Positions 24,682 to 32,331 of a stretch of DNA of 32,331 nucleotides are shown piece by piece. This DNA comes from Mycobacterium sp. IS-836 (GTDB lineage Bacteria > Actinomycetota > Actinomycetes > Mycobacteriales > Mycobacteriaceae): assembly GCF_001954275.1 (NCBI RefSeq), contig NZ_MBEU01000065.1:1-32331 (forward strand), given 5' to 3'. Under the pieces are notes generated by a model. It saw only the letters and a program-made list of their open reading frames with translations, was not told where the DNA came from and did no database searches. The position numbers and the translations under genes were made by a program. Position 1 is the stretch's first letter, and each line of letters begins with the position of its first letter.

Positions 24682-25377
24682 CTACACGCCGAACTCGGCC
24701 TCTATCCCGTCGATTCCGGCGCGGATGGCCGCCAGCGCGTCGGCGCGGGCGCGCAACTTGGTCGCGGCGTGCGCGTGCTGGTGCAGGCCAGCGAATTCCT
24801 GCGCGGCTTCTTCGGCGCGGCTGAGCACCATCTCGGGCAGGACGATCTCGTCGACAAAGCCCGCCGCGAGGGCGGTCTCGCCGAAGAACGTCTTGGCCAG
24901 GCCGGTTGCTTGCTGGTACGCCGAACGCGTCAGGCGCAGCTTCATGATCTCCAGAGCGGCATACGGGATGATCATCCCGATAGCGACCTCGTTGGCCTGA
25001 ATGTTGTACGCATGCGCGGCCACCCGGTGATCGCCGGACGACAACAGGAACGCCCCCATCGCGATGGCGTGGCCGGTGCAGGCCATTACCACCGGCTTCG
25101 GGTAGGACAACAGTCGATGCGCCAGCTCGAAGCCGCCCCTGAGCATGTCGATCGCCGGCTGCACCTCACCCGAGGTCAGAATCTTCAGGTCGAATCCGCC
25201 GCTGAACACCCTCTCGTTGCCGGCGATCACCACCGCGCCCACATCGTCACTGTCGGCCTGGTCGATGGCGTCGTTGAGGGCCTGCTGCATGGTCGGGCCC
25301 AGCGCGTTGACTTTGCCGTCGTCCATGCGGATGACCGCGATGGACTCGTTACGGCTGTAGGTGACCGGGCCGCTCAT
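24682..25377 (-). CDS. echA3: Crotonase-family protein EchA3
   Basis: The product has 231 residues, the length I recall for M. tuberculosis EchA3 (Rv0632c). The crotonase core is present: RVFSGGFDLKIL (about residues 56-67), the oxyanion-hole loop CTGHAIAMGAFLLSSGDHRVA, and QANEVAIGMIIP. The first catalytic Glu of true enoyl-CoA hydratases, in the GGGxEL motif, is replaced by Phe110. The second, Glu130 in NEVAIG, is kept. So it may be an isomerase, hydrolase or other crotonase rather than a normal hydratase. A GGAG ribosome-binding site precedes the ATG. It lies in a minus-strand group with the Rv0633c- and Rv0634c-like genes, the same order as in M. tuberculosis. Confidence 0.9.
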   Translation of the reverse strand: MSGPVTYSRNESIAVIRMDDGKVNALGPTMQQALNDAIDQADSDDVGAVVIAGNERVFSGGFDLKILTSGEVQPAIDMLRGGFELAHRLLSYPKPVVMACTGHAIAMGAFLLSSGDHRVAAHAYNIQANEVAIGMIIPYAALEIMKLRLTRSAYQQATGLAKTFFGETALAAGFVDEIVLPEMVLSRAEEAAQEFAGLHQHAHAATKLRARADALAAIRAGIDGIEAEFGV

Positions 25378-25443
25378 GGCTCACTCCTTTGATACGGACG
25401 CGCAGTCGATTGAATCAGATCGATCCCCGCAGCCGGCCCGCCG

Positions 25444-26277
25444 TCACACGTGCTGGCCGCGATGCTTGCCCAGTTCGTTTTCGGCGTTACCCCAGCGCAG
25501 GCTGACATCGGTGGGTTCGTCGAGCTGCCGGGTGCGCCACCGGTCCTGGGTTTCCTGCACCGCGCCGTTGATTCGTTCGATCTCGCTGCGGAACACGTCG
25601 GGACGCGTTTCCTTGCTCGCGTAGTGGAAGTAGGTGAGCAGCCCGCGCAGCAGTTCCAGCTTCTGCTTTTCCCGCTTCGCCAGGTCGTGCGTCGTCATCA
25701 ACTCGATGCGCTGAACGGGTGGCAGGGCCTCCCAGTCCAGCACCACGCTGGTCTCCAGCGGGCGGCGTTCGCGCTGCCAGAACCGCCATCCGCGCGGCGC
25801 ATCGGGGCGGTCGTAGTAGATCACCTTGCCGGTAAAGCGCGACTCGATACCGCTTCCAATTTCGCCGCGGTCGAGCGCGGAATCCCACACCATTCGCCAT
25901 TCCTGGCCGGGCGCTAGTACCGGCAGCTCGCGGGGAAGCTGCAGTGGGACGACATCGGCGTAGCCGTCCGACGCATTTTCGTATTCGGCCACGGTCGGGG
26001 GATTTGGAAATGAAAAGCGGATGTCATACGCCGCGGTCTGGCCGAAATTCCGGACCACGAGCTCGATCACGTGCCAGTCGGCGGCGTGCGGTTCCATGAG
26101 CATGGCGACGTGGGGTCGGGTCTGCTCCGACGCCAACCGGCGGCTGCGGTTGATCTGCCGGTTTGCGAACACCAGCGCGACGACGCCGAGCGCGATGGCC
26201 GCCCAGGCCGCCCACGCCAGCCAGGTGCTGGACCCGACATCGGTGACCCCGTGCCAGCTGTCCTGGATCCACCCCAT
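25444..26277 (-). CDS. Conserved membrane-anchored protein, Rv0633c-like
   Basis: The product has about 277 residues when started at the ATG at 26277 (MGWIQDSW); an in-frame ATG at 26304 adds nine residues. One transmembrane helix (about residues 17-38) is followed by a beta-rich domain (ELVVRNFGQTAAYDIRFSF, typical of Ig-like folds) and a helical C-terminal half rich in charged residues. Position and length match M. tuberculosis Rv0633c. I recognise no catalytic motif. The gene lies between echA3 and the metallo-hydrolase on the same strand with gaps of about 70 and 100 bases, so co-transcription is possible but not certain. Confidence 0.8.
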   Translation of the reverse strand: MGWIQDSWHGVTDVGSSTWLAWAAWAAIALGVVALVFANRQINRSRRLASEQTRPHVAMLMEPHAADWHVIELVVRNFGQTAAYDIRFSFPNPPTVAEYENASDGYADVVPLQLPRELPVLAPGQEWRMVWDSALDRGEIGSGIESRFTGKVIYYDRPDAPRGWRFWQRERRPLETSVVLDWEALPPVQRIELMTTHDLAKREKQKLELLRGLLTYFHYASKETRPDVFRSEIERINGAVQETQDRWRTRQLDEPTDVSLRWGNAENELGKHRGQHV

Positions 26278-26377
26278 TGAAACGGCCCTCCGCTTATCTG
26301 TCATCGCACGAATTTCGCTGGACTGATAGTAGAGGTGCCGGGCGAATATCGCCGCATTCCTGAGGCCGCTGAGTTTT

Positions 26378-27100
26378 TCAGCCGCCCATCAACATTCGCC
26401 ACTGATCGAGGTTGGCGGGCCGGTACACGTAGTTGGACCGCTTGACCTCCGACAACGAGGCACTGGGATCCGTGGAATACCAGTGCCCCGGAAACACCGT
26501 CGGATCGCCGGGAAGCGCCGCGAGCTGCTGCAGGCTGCGATACATCTCGTCGGAGTCGCCGCCCGGAAAGTCGGTGCGCCCGCAGCCGTCGAGGAACAGC
26601 GTGTCACCCGCGACCAGTCGGCCGTCCAACAGGAAGCACTGGCTGCCGGGCGTGTGACCCGGCGTGTGCAACAGCTCGATTTCGATGTCGCCGATGCTGA
26701 TCTTGTCGCGGTGCTCGTGGGTGGTGAGGTCGCCCAGCCCGATCCCGGTAACCCGCGAAACCCAAAGTGCCTCATGGGTATTCACGTGCACCGGCACGCT
26801 GGCTCGCTCCAGCAGCTCGGCCAGTCCCTTGAGCTCGAAGCCCATCATGTTTCCGCCCACATGGTCGGGGTGATGGTGGGTCACCAGCACCCCGGACAAG
26901 TGCATGTCATCGGCCTCCAGCGCTTCGAGCAGGTCGCCCGCGGCGTATGCCGGGTCGACCACCACACAATCTCCGGTCCGCCGGTCGCCGATCAGATAGG
27001 CGAAATTGCGCATTTGTGTCGCAAACATGTCGCCGGCGGCGAAATCGCGACCGGAAAGCAGTTGACGGAAGTACAGCCGGTCCTCGGACGAATCTGACAC
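26378..27100 (-). CDS. Metallo-beta-lactamase-fold hydrolase, glyoxalase II-like (Rv0634c-like)
   Basis: The product has 240 residues. The metal-binding motif THHHPDHVGG gives His75, His77, Asp79 and His80. His149 (TPGHTPG), Asp166 (AGDTLF) and His206 (PGHW) complete the set expected of glyoxalase II-type enzymes. The segment CGRTDFPGGD is also characteristic of persulfide dioxygenases of the ETHE1 type, so sulfur metabolism is an alternative to hydroxyacyl-thiol hydrolysis. Length and neighbours match M. tuberculosis Rv0634c, annotated as glyoxalase II. It is divergent from the small VapB-like gene, 88 bases away. Confidence 0.88.
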   Translation of the reverse strand: MSDSSEDRLYFRQLLSGRDFAAGDMFATQMRNFAYLIGDRRTGDCVVVDPAYAAGDLLEALEADDMHLSGVLVTHHHPDHVGGNMMGFELKGLAELLERASVPVHVNTHEALWVSRVTGIGLGDLTTHEHRDKISIGDIEIELLHTPGHTPGSQCFLLDGRLVAGDTLFLDGCGRTDFPGGDSDEMYRSLQQLAALPGDPTVFPGHWYSTDPSASLSEVKRSNYVYRPANLDQWRMLMGG

Positions 27101-27188
27101 CTCACCAGACTATGACCCGCCGCCGTGCGCTTTCCGGCGCGCCCGCCAGCAGCCGCTTCAACCGGTCCGTACTGGGTATCGTTAGCCC

Positions 27189-27404
27189 ATGCTGAAGAAG
27201 TTCGAGATCGACGTGGACTTCGAGCTTGTCCAGGAAGTGATACGCCGATACCACTTGGCCGACGCGCGCGAGGCCATCCATCTCGCGCTGCGGACCTTGC
27301 TCGGCGAAACGGATGCCGCTCACAAAGATCAGCGCGAGGGCGACTACGACGAGTTCAGCGACCTCAGCGCCTGGGAACCCCGCCGCAGGAGCGACACCGG
27401 TTAG
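27189..27404 (+). CDS. VapB-like small protein (orphan antitoxin-like, Rv0634A position)
   Basis: The product has 71 residues. It starts FEIDVDFELVQEVIRRYHLA, followed by DAREAIHLALRTLLGE. This is the strand plus two helices of VapB-type ribbon-helix-helix antitoxins (DUF2191-like), after which comes an acidic, disordered C-terminus. No vapC toxin gene is adjacent; the next feature is tRNA-Thr. M. tuberculosis Rv0634A occupies this slot. It could be an orphan regulator, or an antitoxin whose toxin lies elsewhere. Its start is three to five bases downstream of no strong ribosome-binding site, so expression may be low. Confidence 0.68.
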   Translation: MLKKFEIDVDFELVQEVIRRYHLADAREAIHLALRTLLGETDAAHKDQREGDYDEFSDLSAWEPRRRSDTG

Positions 27405-27441
27405 ACCTTGCCCCCGGCAATTCCAGGCCCGCGCCTGTGGT

Positions 27442-27471
27442 TTGGTGCCGTTGCGAGCCAGGCTGTACCCT
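27442..27471 (+). promoter_or_regulatory. Candidate promoter for tRNA-Thr/tRNA-Met/rpmG
   Basis: TTGGTG (27442-27447) and TACCCT (27466-27471) are separated by 18 bases and resemble mycobacterial -35 and -10 boxes. Transcription would start near 27478, about 34 bases before the mature tRNA-Thr. The hexamers are imperfect and this is a visual call. Confidence 0.4.
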
Positions 27472-27511
27472 CTTTTAGGCCCGCGGGACGACTGGTCGCT
27501 TCGGGCGAACG

Positions 27512-27584
27512 GCCCCCTTAGCTCAGTCGGTAGAGCGTTTCCATGGTAAGGAAAAGGTCAACGGTTCGATTCCGTTAGGGGGCT
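27512..27584 (+). tRNA. thrT: tRNA-Thr (GGU anticodon)
   Basis: The cloverleaf is complete: acceptor arms GCCCCCT and AGGGGGC, D-arm GCTCAGTCGGTAGAGC, anticodon stem TTTCC/GGAAA with loop ATGGTAA (anticodon GGT), and T-arm AACGG TTCGATT CCGTT. CCA is not encoded. It lies 46 bases before tRNA-Met, so the two are probably co-transcribed. Confidence 0.96.
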
Positions 27585-27630
27585 CGGCGGATGCCGAGCA
27601 GGCGTGGCGGCCCCGACCCAGGGTGGACAA

Positions 27631-27704
<74 letters not shown>

Positions 27705-27746
27705 CAACACAACAACGCAATTTGAGAGATTTGAGAGAGAACCGTC

Positions 27747-27914
27747 ATGGCTTCCAGTACCGACGTCCGGCCGAAGATCACCCTGGCGTGCGAGGTGTGC
27801 AAGCACCGTAACTACATCACCAAGAAGAATCGCCGCAACGACCCCGACCGGATGGAGCTGAAGAAGTTCTGCCCGAACTGTGGCAAGCATCAGGCGCACC
27901 GCGAGACCCGCTAG
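27747..27914 (+). CDS. rpmG: 50S ribosomal protein L33
   Basis: The product has 55 residues, the normal L33 length. It carries two CxxC pairs (CEVC at residues 15-18 and CPNC at 42-45) for a zinc ribbon, so it is the zinc-binding form. The basic segment [13 protein letters not shown] is typical of the family. The ATG follows GAGAGAGA. It corresponds to M. tuberculosis rpmG2 (Rv0634B), in the same position before hadA. It has a zinc-dependent structure, and mycobacteria often keep a zinc-free paralogue elsewhere. Confidence 0.95.
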   Translation: MASSTDVRPKITLACEVCKHRNYITKKNRRNDPDRMELKKFCPNCGKHQAHRETR

Positions 27915-27963
27915 CGCGAACCGGCGACCGTTTATTGAGACTGACTAGGTAGATTCGAGAGCC

Positions 27964-28443
27964 GTGCCGTTAAAGACCAACATCGTCGGGATGCATTACC
28001 GCTATCCCGACCATTACGAAGTGGAGCGGGAGAAGATCCGCGAGTACGCGGTAGCCGTCCAGAATGACGACGCGCCCTTCTTCGAGGAGAAAGCGGCCGC
28101 CGAGCTGGGTTATCACGGTTTGCTGGCCCCGCTGACCTTCATCTCTGTGTTCGGCTACAAGGCCCAAAACGCGTTCTTCAACTACGCGAACATCGCGGTG
28201 GAGGACGCGCAGATCGTCCAGGTCGACCAGGTGCTGAAATACAAGAAGCCGATCGTCGACGGCGACAAGCTGTACTGCGACGTCTATGTGGACTCGGTCC
28301 GCCAGTCGCACGGCACCCAGATCATCGTGACCAAGAACATCGTCACCGACGACGCCGGTGACATCGTGCAGGAGACCTACACGACTCTCGCGGGCCGTGC
28401 CGGTGAGGATGGAGGAGAGGGATTTTCTGATGCCACTGCGTGA
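27964..28443 (+). CDS. hadA: (3R)-hydroxyacyl-ACP dehydratase subunit HadA
   Basis: The product has 159 residues. HadA pairs with HadB to form the HadAB dehydratase of the FAS-II mycolic-acid elongation cycle. HadA has a hot-dog fold without catalytic residues and binds the acyl chain. The sequence follows M. tuberculosis HadA closely (IVGMHYRYPDHYEVEREKIR and further). Residue 61 is Ser in PLTFISVFGYK, where M. tuberculosis has Cys61. The GTG at 27964 follows a weak GAGAG motif. The 3' end overlaps hadB by 14 bases, so the two are translationally coupled. Confidence 0.95.
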   Translation: MPLKTNIVGMHYRYPDHYEVEREKIREYAVAVQNDDAPFFEEKAAAELGYHGLLAPLTFISVFGYKAQNAFFNYANIAVEDAQIVQVDQVLKYKKPIVDGDKLYCDVYVDSVRQSHGTQIIVTKNIVTDDAGDIVQETYTTLAGRAGEDGGEGFSDATA

Positions 28444-28858
28444 GTTCAGCTCGGTGAAGGTGGGTGACCGTCTCCCGGAGAGGACTTACCCGCTGACGCG
28501 CCAGGATCTGGTCAACTACGCGGGCGTCTCCGGGGACTTGAACCCGATTCACTGGGACGACGAGATCGCCAAGGTCGTCGGGCTGGACACCGCGATCGCC
28601 CACGGGATGTTGACCATGGGATTAGGCGGCGGCTACGTCACGTCGTGGGTCGGCGACCCGGGCGCGGTCACCGAGTACAACGTGCGGTTCACCGCCGTGG
28701 TCCCGGTGCCCAACGACGGCAAGGGCGCCGAGCTCGTGTTCAGCGGCAGGGTGAAATCGGTCGATCCGGAAAGCAAGTCCGTGACCATCGCACTCACGGC
28801 CACGGCGGGCGGCAAGAAGATCTTCGGCAGGGCCATCGCGTCCGCGACTCTGGCGTAG
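28430..28858 (+). CDS. hadB: (3R)-hydroxyacyl-ACP dehydratase catalytic subunit HadB
   Basis: The product has 142 residues, identical in length to M. tuberculosis HadB (Rv0636). It is the catalytic hot-dog subunit: Asp36 and His41 in the hydratase-2 motif GVSGDLNPIHWDDEIA form the dyad. HadB combines with HadA for medium chains and HadC for long meromycolate chains. The start at 28430 with GGAGGAGAGG upstream is preferred; a longer in-frame start lies inside hadA. The stop is three bases before hadC. The segment is highly conserved, as expected of an essential gene. Confidence 0.96.
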   Translation: MPLREFSSVKVGDRLPERTYPLTRQDLVNYAGVSGDLNPIHWDDEIAKVVGLDTAIAHGMLTMGLGGGYVTSWVGDPGAVTEYNVRFTAVVPVPNDGKGAELVFSGRVKSVDPESKSVTIALTATAGGKKIFGRAIASATLA

Positions 28859-28861
28859 CCC

Positions 28862-29362
28862 ATGGCGCTCAAGACCGATATCCGCGGGATGATCTGGCGG
28901 TATCCGGATTATTTCGTCGTGGGTCGCGAACAACTGCGTCAGTTTGCGCTATCCATCAAGAACAACCACCCGGCCCATCTCTACGAGGAGGCCGCCGCCG
29001 AACTCGGCCACGACGCGATCGTCGCACCGCTGACCTTCGCTACCATCTTCGCGAAGCTGGTCCAGCTGGATTTCTTCCGGCATGTCGACATCGGCATGGA
29101 GACCCTGGTGATCGTCCAGGTCGACCAGCGGTTTGTGTTCTCCAAGCCGATCAAGGCCGGCGACAAGCTGTGGGCCCGCATGGAAGTCCAATCGGTGCAG
29201 GAGCGCTTCGGCGCCGACATCGTCGTCACCAAGAACATCTGCACCACCGACGACGGTGAGGTGGTCTTGGAGGCCTATACCACGTTGATGAGCCAGTACA
29301 GCGACGGTTCCGCGAACCTGCGCTGGGACGCGGAGTCCGGCCAGGTCGTCCGAAGCGCGTAA
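28862..29362 (+). CDS. hadC: (3R)-hydroxyacyl-ACP dehydratase subunit HadC
   Basis: The product has 166 residues. It is the third subunit, homologous to HadA (IRGMIWRYPDYFVVGREQLR; APLTFATIF) and without the catalytic dyad, and it pairs with HadB. HadBC handles later, longer meromycolate chains in FAS-II. The start is three bases after the hadB stop. The C-terminal tail (NLRWDAESGQVV) carries Ala157 where I recall Lys in M. tuberculosis; that difference is by memory. About 150 bases and tRNA-Trp follow before secE. Confidence 0.95.
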   Translation: MALKTDIRGMIWRYPDYFVVGREQLRQFALSIKNNHPAHLYEEAAAELGHDAIVAPLTFATIFAKLVQLDFFRHVDIGMETLVIVQVDQRFVFSKPIKAGDKLWARMEVQSVQERFGADIVVTKNICTTDDGEVVLEAYTTLMSQYSDGSANLRWDAESGQVVRSA

Positions 29363-29433
29363 TTAGTATCTGACTCCTGCGTCGATGTACACTCGGACCT
29401 CGGGGTTTTCCCAATACAGCGCGCTGTCCGTCG

Positions 29434-29451
29434 GTTCGGCGATCACCGAAC
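29434..29451 (+). terminator. Hairpin between hadC and tRNA-Trp, possible terminator
   Basis: GTTCGG (29434-29439) and CCGAAC (29446-29451) form a 6-base-pair stem with a CGATCA loop. The palindrome ACAGCGCGCTGT lies just upstream at 29416-29427. No T-tract follows. It could end the hadABC transcript or lie in the promoter region of the tRNA-Trp/secE unit. Confidence 0.35.
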
Positions 29452-29492
29452 GGGGAGCGCGCGTGTCGTGTAGGCCCCGGTAGGTAAGCGCA

Positions 29493-29508
29493 GGTTGGCC
29501 TGCCAACC
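29493..29508 (+). other. Hairpin just upstream of tRNA-Trp
   Basis: GGTTGGC (29493-29499) and GCCAACC (29502-29508) are perfect inverted repeats with a 2-base centre; as RNA it would form a 6-base-pair stem with a CCTG loop. It ends four bases before the mature tRNA-Trp 5' end, so it may affect RNase P processing or mark the leader of the transcript. Its function is not known. Confidence 0.35.
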
Positions 29509-29512
29509 GCGA

Positions 29513-29585
<73 letters not shown>

Positions 29586-29643
29586 CTGACGGCCAAGACG
29601 TGCCATGCTGGACACTAAAAGCCAACGAACAAAGGAGCATGCG

Positions 29644-30105
29644 GTGAGCGACGAGGGCAACGCTGCCAACGACGCCGCAAGCGACAGCGGCGAGACCGAC
29701 GACAGCCGCGCCGGCGGTAGTCGGACCGCCGTGGTGACCAAGCCCGCGCGGCCCACCGGCAAGCGCTCCCGGCAGCGGGTCGCCGACGTCGACGAAGACG
29801 TCGACATCGAGTCGCCGGACGAGGCCGAGGACGAGGGCAAGACCAAGAAGACCCGGGCAGCCAAGAAGGACCGCAAGCAGGCCAAGAAACCGAAGAAGCC
29901 CGCCGGCCGTTCGGCTAACCCGTTCGTGTTCGTCTACAACTACCTCAAGCAGGTCGTTGGGGAGATGCGGAAGGTGATCTGGCCGAACCGCAAACAGATG
30001 GTCACCTACACCTCAGTGGTGCTGGCGTTTCTCGCCTTCATGGTGGCGCTGGTCGGTCTCGCGGACTTCGGGCTGACCAAGCTGGTCCTGTTGGTGTTCG
30101 GCTGA
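29644..30105 (+). CDS. secE: Protein translocase subunit SecE
   Basis: The product has 153 residues. The first ~85 are an acidic then basic, low-complexity extension typical of actinobacterial SecE ([20 protein letters not shown]). The conserved SecE core is at the C-terminus: [20 protein letters not shown] followed by a single transmembrane helix (about residues 122-147). The GTG at 29644 has an AAAGGAG ribosome-binding site six bases before it; an in-frame start further upstream would overlap the tRNA region. SecE stabilises the SecY channel. It is followed by nusG, the classical order. Confidence 0.94.
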   Translation: MSDEGNAANDAASDSGETDDSRAGGSRTAVVTKPARPTGKRSRQRVADVDEDVDIESPDEAEDEGKTKKTRAAKKDRKQAKKPKKPAGRSANPFVFVYNYLKQVVGEMRKVIWPNRKQMVTYTSVVLAFLAFMVALVGLADFGLTKLVLLVFG

Positions 30106-30113
30106 GCGAGTGA

Positions 30114-30878
<765 letters not shown>

Positions 30879-30904
30879 CTCCCAGGAAGGAACGTCAACA
30901 TCTC

Positions 30905-31333
30905 ATGGCCCCGAAGAAGAAAGTCATCGGGCTGATCAAGCTGCAGATCCAGGCCGGGCAGGCCAACCCCGCTCCGCCGGTGGGACCCGCGCTCGGCCAG
31001 CACGGCGTCAACATCATGGAGTTCTGCAAGGCGTACAACGCCGCGACGGAGAACCAGCGCGGCAACGTCATCCCGGTGGAGATCACGGTCTACGAGGACC
31101 GCAGCTTCACCTTCGCGCTCAAGACACCGCCCGCCGCCAAGCTGCTGCTGAAAGCCGCGGGCGTGAGCAAGGGTTCGGCCGAGCCGCACAAGGACAAGGT
31201 CGCCAAGGTGACCTGGGACCAGTGTCGCGAGATCGCCGAGACCAAGAAGGCCGACCTCAACGCCAACGACATCGAGGCCGGCGCCAAGATCATCGCCGGG
31301 ACCGCCCGGTCGATGGGGATCACGGTCGAGTAG
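30905..31333 (+). CDS. rplK: 50S ribosomal protein L11
   Basis: The product has 142 residues, the normal L11 length. The N-terminal domain ([20 protein letters not shown], with Gln and Pro positions at the thiopeptide-binding cleft) and the C-terminal rRNA-binding domain ([20 protein letters not shown]) are intact. The ATG at 30905 is set by homology; the open frame extends upstream across nusG in another frame. AGGAAGG precedes the start. It is part of the nusG-rplK-rplA unit. Confidence 0.97.
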   Translation: MAPKKKVIGLIKLQIQAGQANPAPPVGPALGQHGVNIMEFCKAYNAATENQRGNVIPVEITVYEDRSFTFALKTPPAAKLLLKAAGVSKGSAEPHKDKVAKVTWDQCREIAETKKADLNANDIEAGAKIIAGTARSMGITVE

Positions 31334-31355
31334 CTCTCCGCCGTACCCCGTGGGA

Positions 31356-31371
31356 GGGCCAGCTTCGGCCC
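31356..31371 (+). other. Hairpin in the rplK-rplA intergenic region
   Basis: GGGCC (31356-31360) and GGCCC (31367-31371) can form a 5-base-pair stem with an AGCTTC loop in the 76-base gap before rplA. L1 represses its own operon in several bacteria by binding mRNA that mimics its rRNA site, so a regulatory role is conceivable. I do not see a clear copy of the L1 rRNA site here. Confidence 0.3.
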
Positions 31372-31409
31372 GCTTCGTAACCACAACCCAACACCAGATT
31401 GGATATTCA

Positions 31410-32117
31410 ATGAGCAAGAACAGCAAGGCATTCCGCGCCGCCGCCGAAAAGGTGGACCGCAACAACCTCTATACCCCGCTGGAGGCGGCGAAGCTCGCCA
31501 AAGAGACATCCTCGACCAAGCAGGACGCCACCGTCGAGGTGGCGATCCGGCTCGGCGTCGACCCGCGCAAGGCGGACCAAATGGTGCGCGGCACAGTCAA
31601 TCTGCCGCACGGCACCGGTAAGACCGCCCGGGTCGCCGTGTTCGCGGTCGGCGAAAAGGCCGAGCAGGCGCAGGCCGCCGGCGCCGACATCGTGGGCAGC
31701 GACGACCTGATCGAGAAGATTCAGGGCGGCTGGCTGGAATTCGACGCCGCGATCGCCACCCCCGACCAGATGGCCAAGGTCGGACGCATCGCCCGAGTGC
31801 TGGGTCCGCGCGGCCTGATGCCCAACCCCAAGACCGGCACGGTAACCCCCGACGTCGCCAAGGCGGTGGCCGACATCAAGGGCGGCAAGATCAATTTCCG
31901 CATCGACAAGCAGGCCAACCTGCACTTCGTCATCGGCAAGGCGTCGTTCGACGAGAAGAACCTCGCGGAGAACTACGGCGCCGCGATCGACGAGGTGCTG
32001 CGGCTCAAGCCGTCCTCGTCGAAGGGCCGCTACCTGAAGAAGATCACCGTGTCGACCACCACCGGCCCGGGCATTCCGGTCGACCCGTCGATCACCCGCA
32101 ACTTCGCGGAGGCCTAG
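31410..32117 (+). CDS. rplA: 50S ribosomal protein L1
   Basis: The product has 235 residues, the normal length. The L1 signatures are present: [20 protein letters not shown] (about residues 50-69), [15 protein letters not shown], and the C-terminal [16 protein letters not shown]. The ATG at 31410 is preferred over an in-frame extension beginning at 31350, because homologues start with [12 protein letters not shown] lies six bases before it. The gene ends by overlapping the convergent sigma-factor-like gene by four bases. Confidence 0.97.
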   Translation: MSKNSKAFRAAAEKVDRNNLYTPLEAAKLAKETSSTKQDATVEVAIRLGVDPRKADQMVRGTVNLPHGTGKTARVAVFAVGEKAEQAQAAGADIVGSDDLIEKIQGGWLEFDAAIATPDQMAKVGRIARVLGPRGLMPNPKTGTVTPDVAKAVADIKGGKINFRIDKQANLHFVIGKASFDEKNLAENYGAAIDEVLRLKPSSSKGRYLKKITVSTTTGPGIPVDPSITRNFAEA

Positions 32118-32331
32118 CCGCCGCACTCGGCGATTCGCCGGCGCAAGAACTCGCGGCCCGGCTCGGAACCGTTGGACTCCAACGCGATTCGGTACCACTC
32201 CACGGCGTCGGCCGGCCGGCCGGCCCGCCGCAGCAGATCGGCGCGCACCGTCGCGACGAGATTGGTTCGGGCCAGCCGGGGATCGTGCGCCACCTTCTCC
32301 AGCGCGGCCAGGCCCGCCCCCGGGCGGGCCG
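32114..32331 (-). CDS. C-terminal part of an ECF sigma factor-like protein (runs off the window)
   Basis: Only the last ~72 residues are in the window. They read [20 protein letters not shown] and go on through [20 protein letters not shown] and [20 protein letters not shown]. This helical-repeat-like end is typical of the long C-terminal extension of ECF sigma factors of the ECF42/DUF6596 type. The assignment rests on this tail alone, with the sigma2 and sigma4 regions outside the window. It overlaps the end of rplA by four bases on the opposite strand. In M. tuberculosis the gene after rplA is mmaA4, so the order differs here. Confidence 0.58.
   Translation of the reverse strand, partial: ARPGAGLAALEKVAHDPRLARTNLVATVRADLLRRAGRPADAVEWYRIALESNGSEPGREFLRRRIAECGG

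Noticed and set aside
27914..27963. A promoter between rpmG and hadA
   Set aside because: TAGATT could be a -10 box, but no -35 box lies at a proper distance; read-through from rpmG is equally likely.
31407..32198. Minus-strand open frame (263 codons) opposite rplA
   Set aside because: It mirrors rplA almost exactly and has no family features.

Overview
The window is chromosomal DNA from a Mycobacterium, most likely a slow-growing non-tuberculous species. The evidence is the very GC-rich sequence, an mce operon with yrbEAB and a GntR/FadR-type regulator, the mycolic-acid dehydratase genes hadABC beside rpmG/secE/nusG/rplK/rplA, and gene order matching remembered M. tuberculosis order from about Rv0583c to Rv0641. 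The species cannot be fixed from the sequence alone. The first ~120 bases are C-rich low-complexity sequence that looks like a poor contig edge.

Layout. (1) 122-5769: lipoprotein LpqN (-); a large membrane protein with a degenerate kinase-like domain between two membrane domains (-, Rv0585c-like); two tandem SAM-dependent methyltransferases (+); a small membrane protein (-). (2) 5822-16229: the mce2 locus, a regulator behind an operator-like inverted repeat, then yrbE2A, yrbE2B, mce2A-D, the lipoprotein mce2E/lprL and mce2F. Junctions are almost all overlaps or gaps of a few bases, so this looks like one transcript encoding a lipid importer of the cell envelope. (3) 16246-21514: a TVP38/DedA-like membrane protein (-), divergent from a compact six-gene (+) cassette: DUF2235/Tle1-like hydrolase, single-domain phospholipase D-like protein, nitroreductase, membrane-anchored methyltransferase, cyanase, patatin. 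I know of no described system with this combination, and it is the best candidate here for something new. (4) 21679-27100, all (-): a small helical protein translationally coupled to a molybdopterin oxidoreductase that has lost all three N-terminal Fe-S cysteines, then echA3, an Rv0633c-like protein and a glyoxalase II-like metallo-hydrolase. (5) 27189-32117, all (+): a VapB-like orphan antitoxin, tRNA-Thr, tRNA-Met, rpmG, hadABC, tRNA-Trp, secE, nusG, rplK, rplA. The window closes in the C-terminus of an ECF-type sigma factor (-).

Points most worth a second look: HadA carries Ser at position 61, where M. tuberculosis has the Cys attacked by activated thiacetazone/isoxyl; the molybdoenzyme replaces its Fe-S cysteines with A48/H51/D55; the six-gene cassette; the pseudokinase-like membrane protein; and the gene-content differences from M. 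tuberculosis either side of mce2. Statements about M. tuberculosis order and lengths are from memory, not from a comparison run here.
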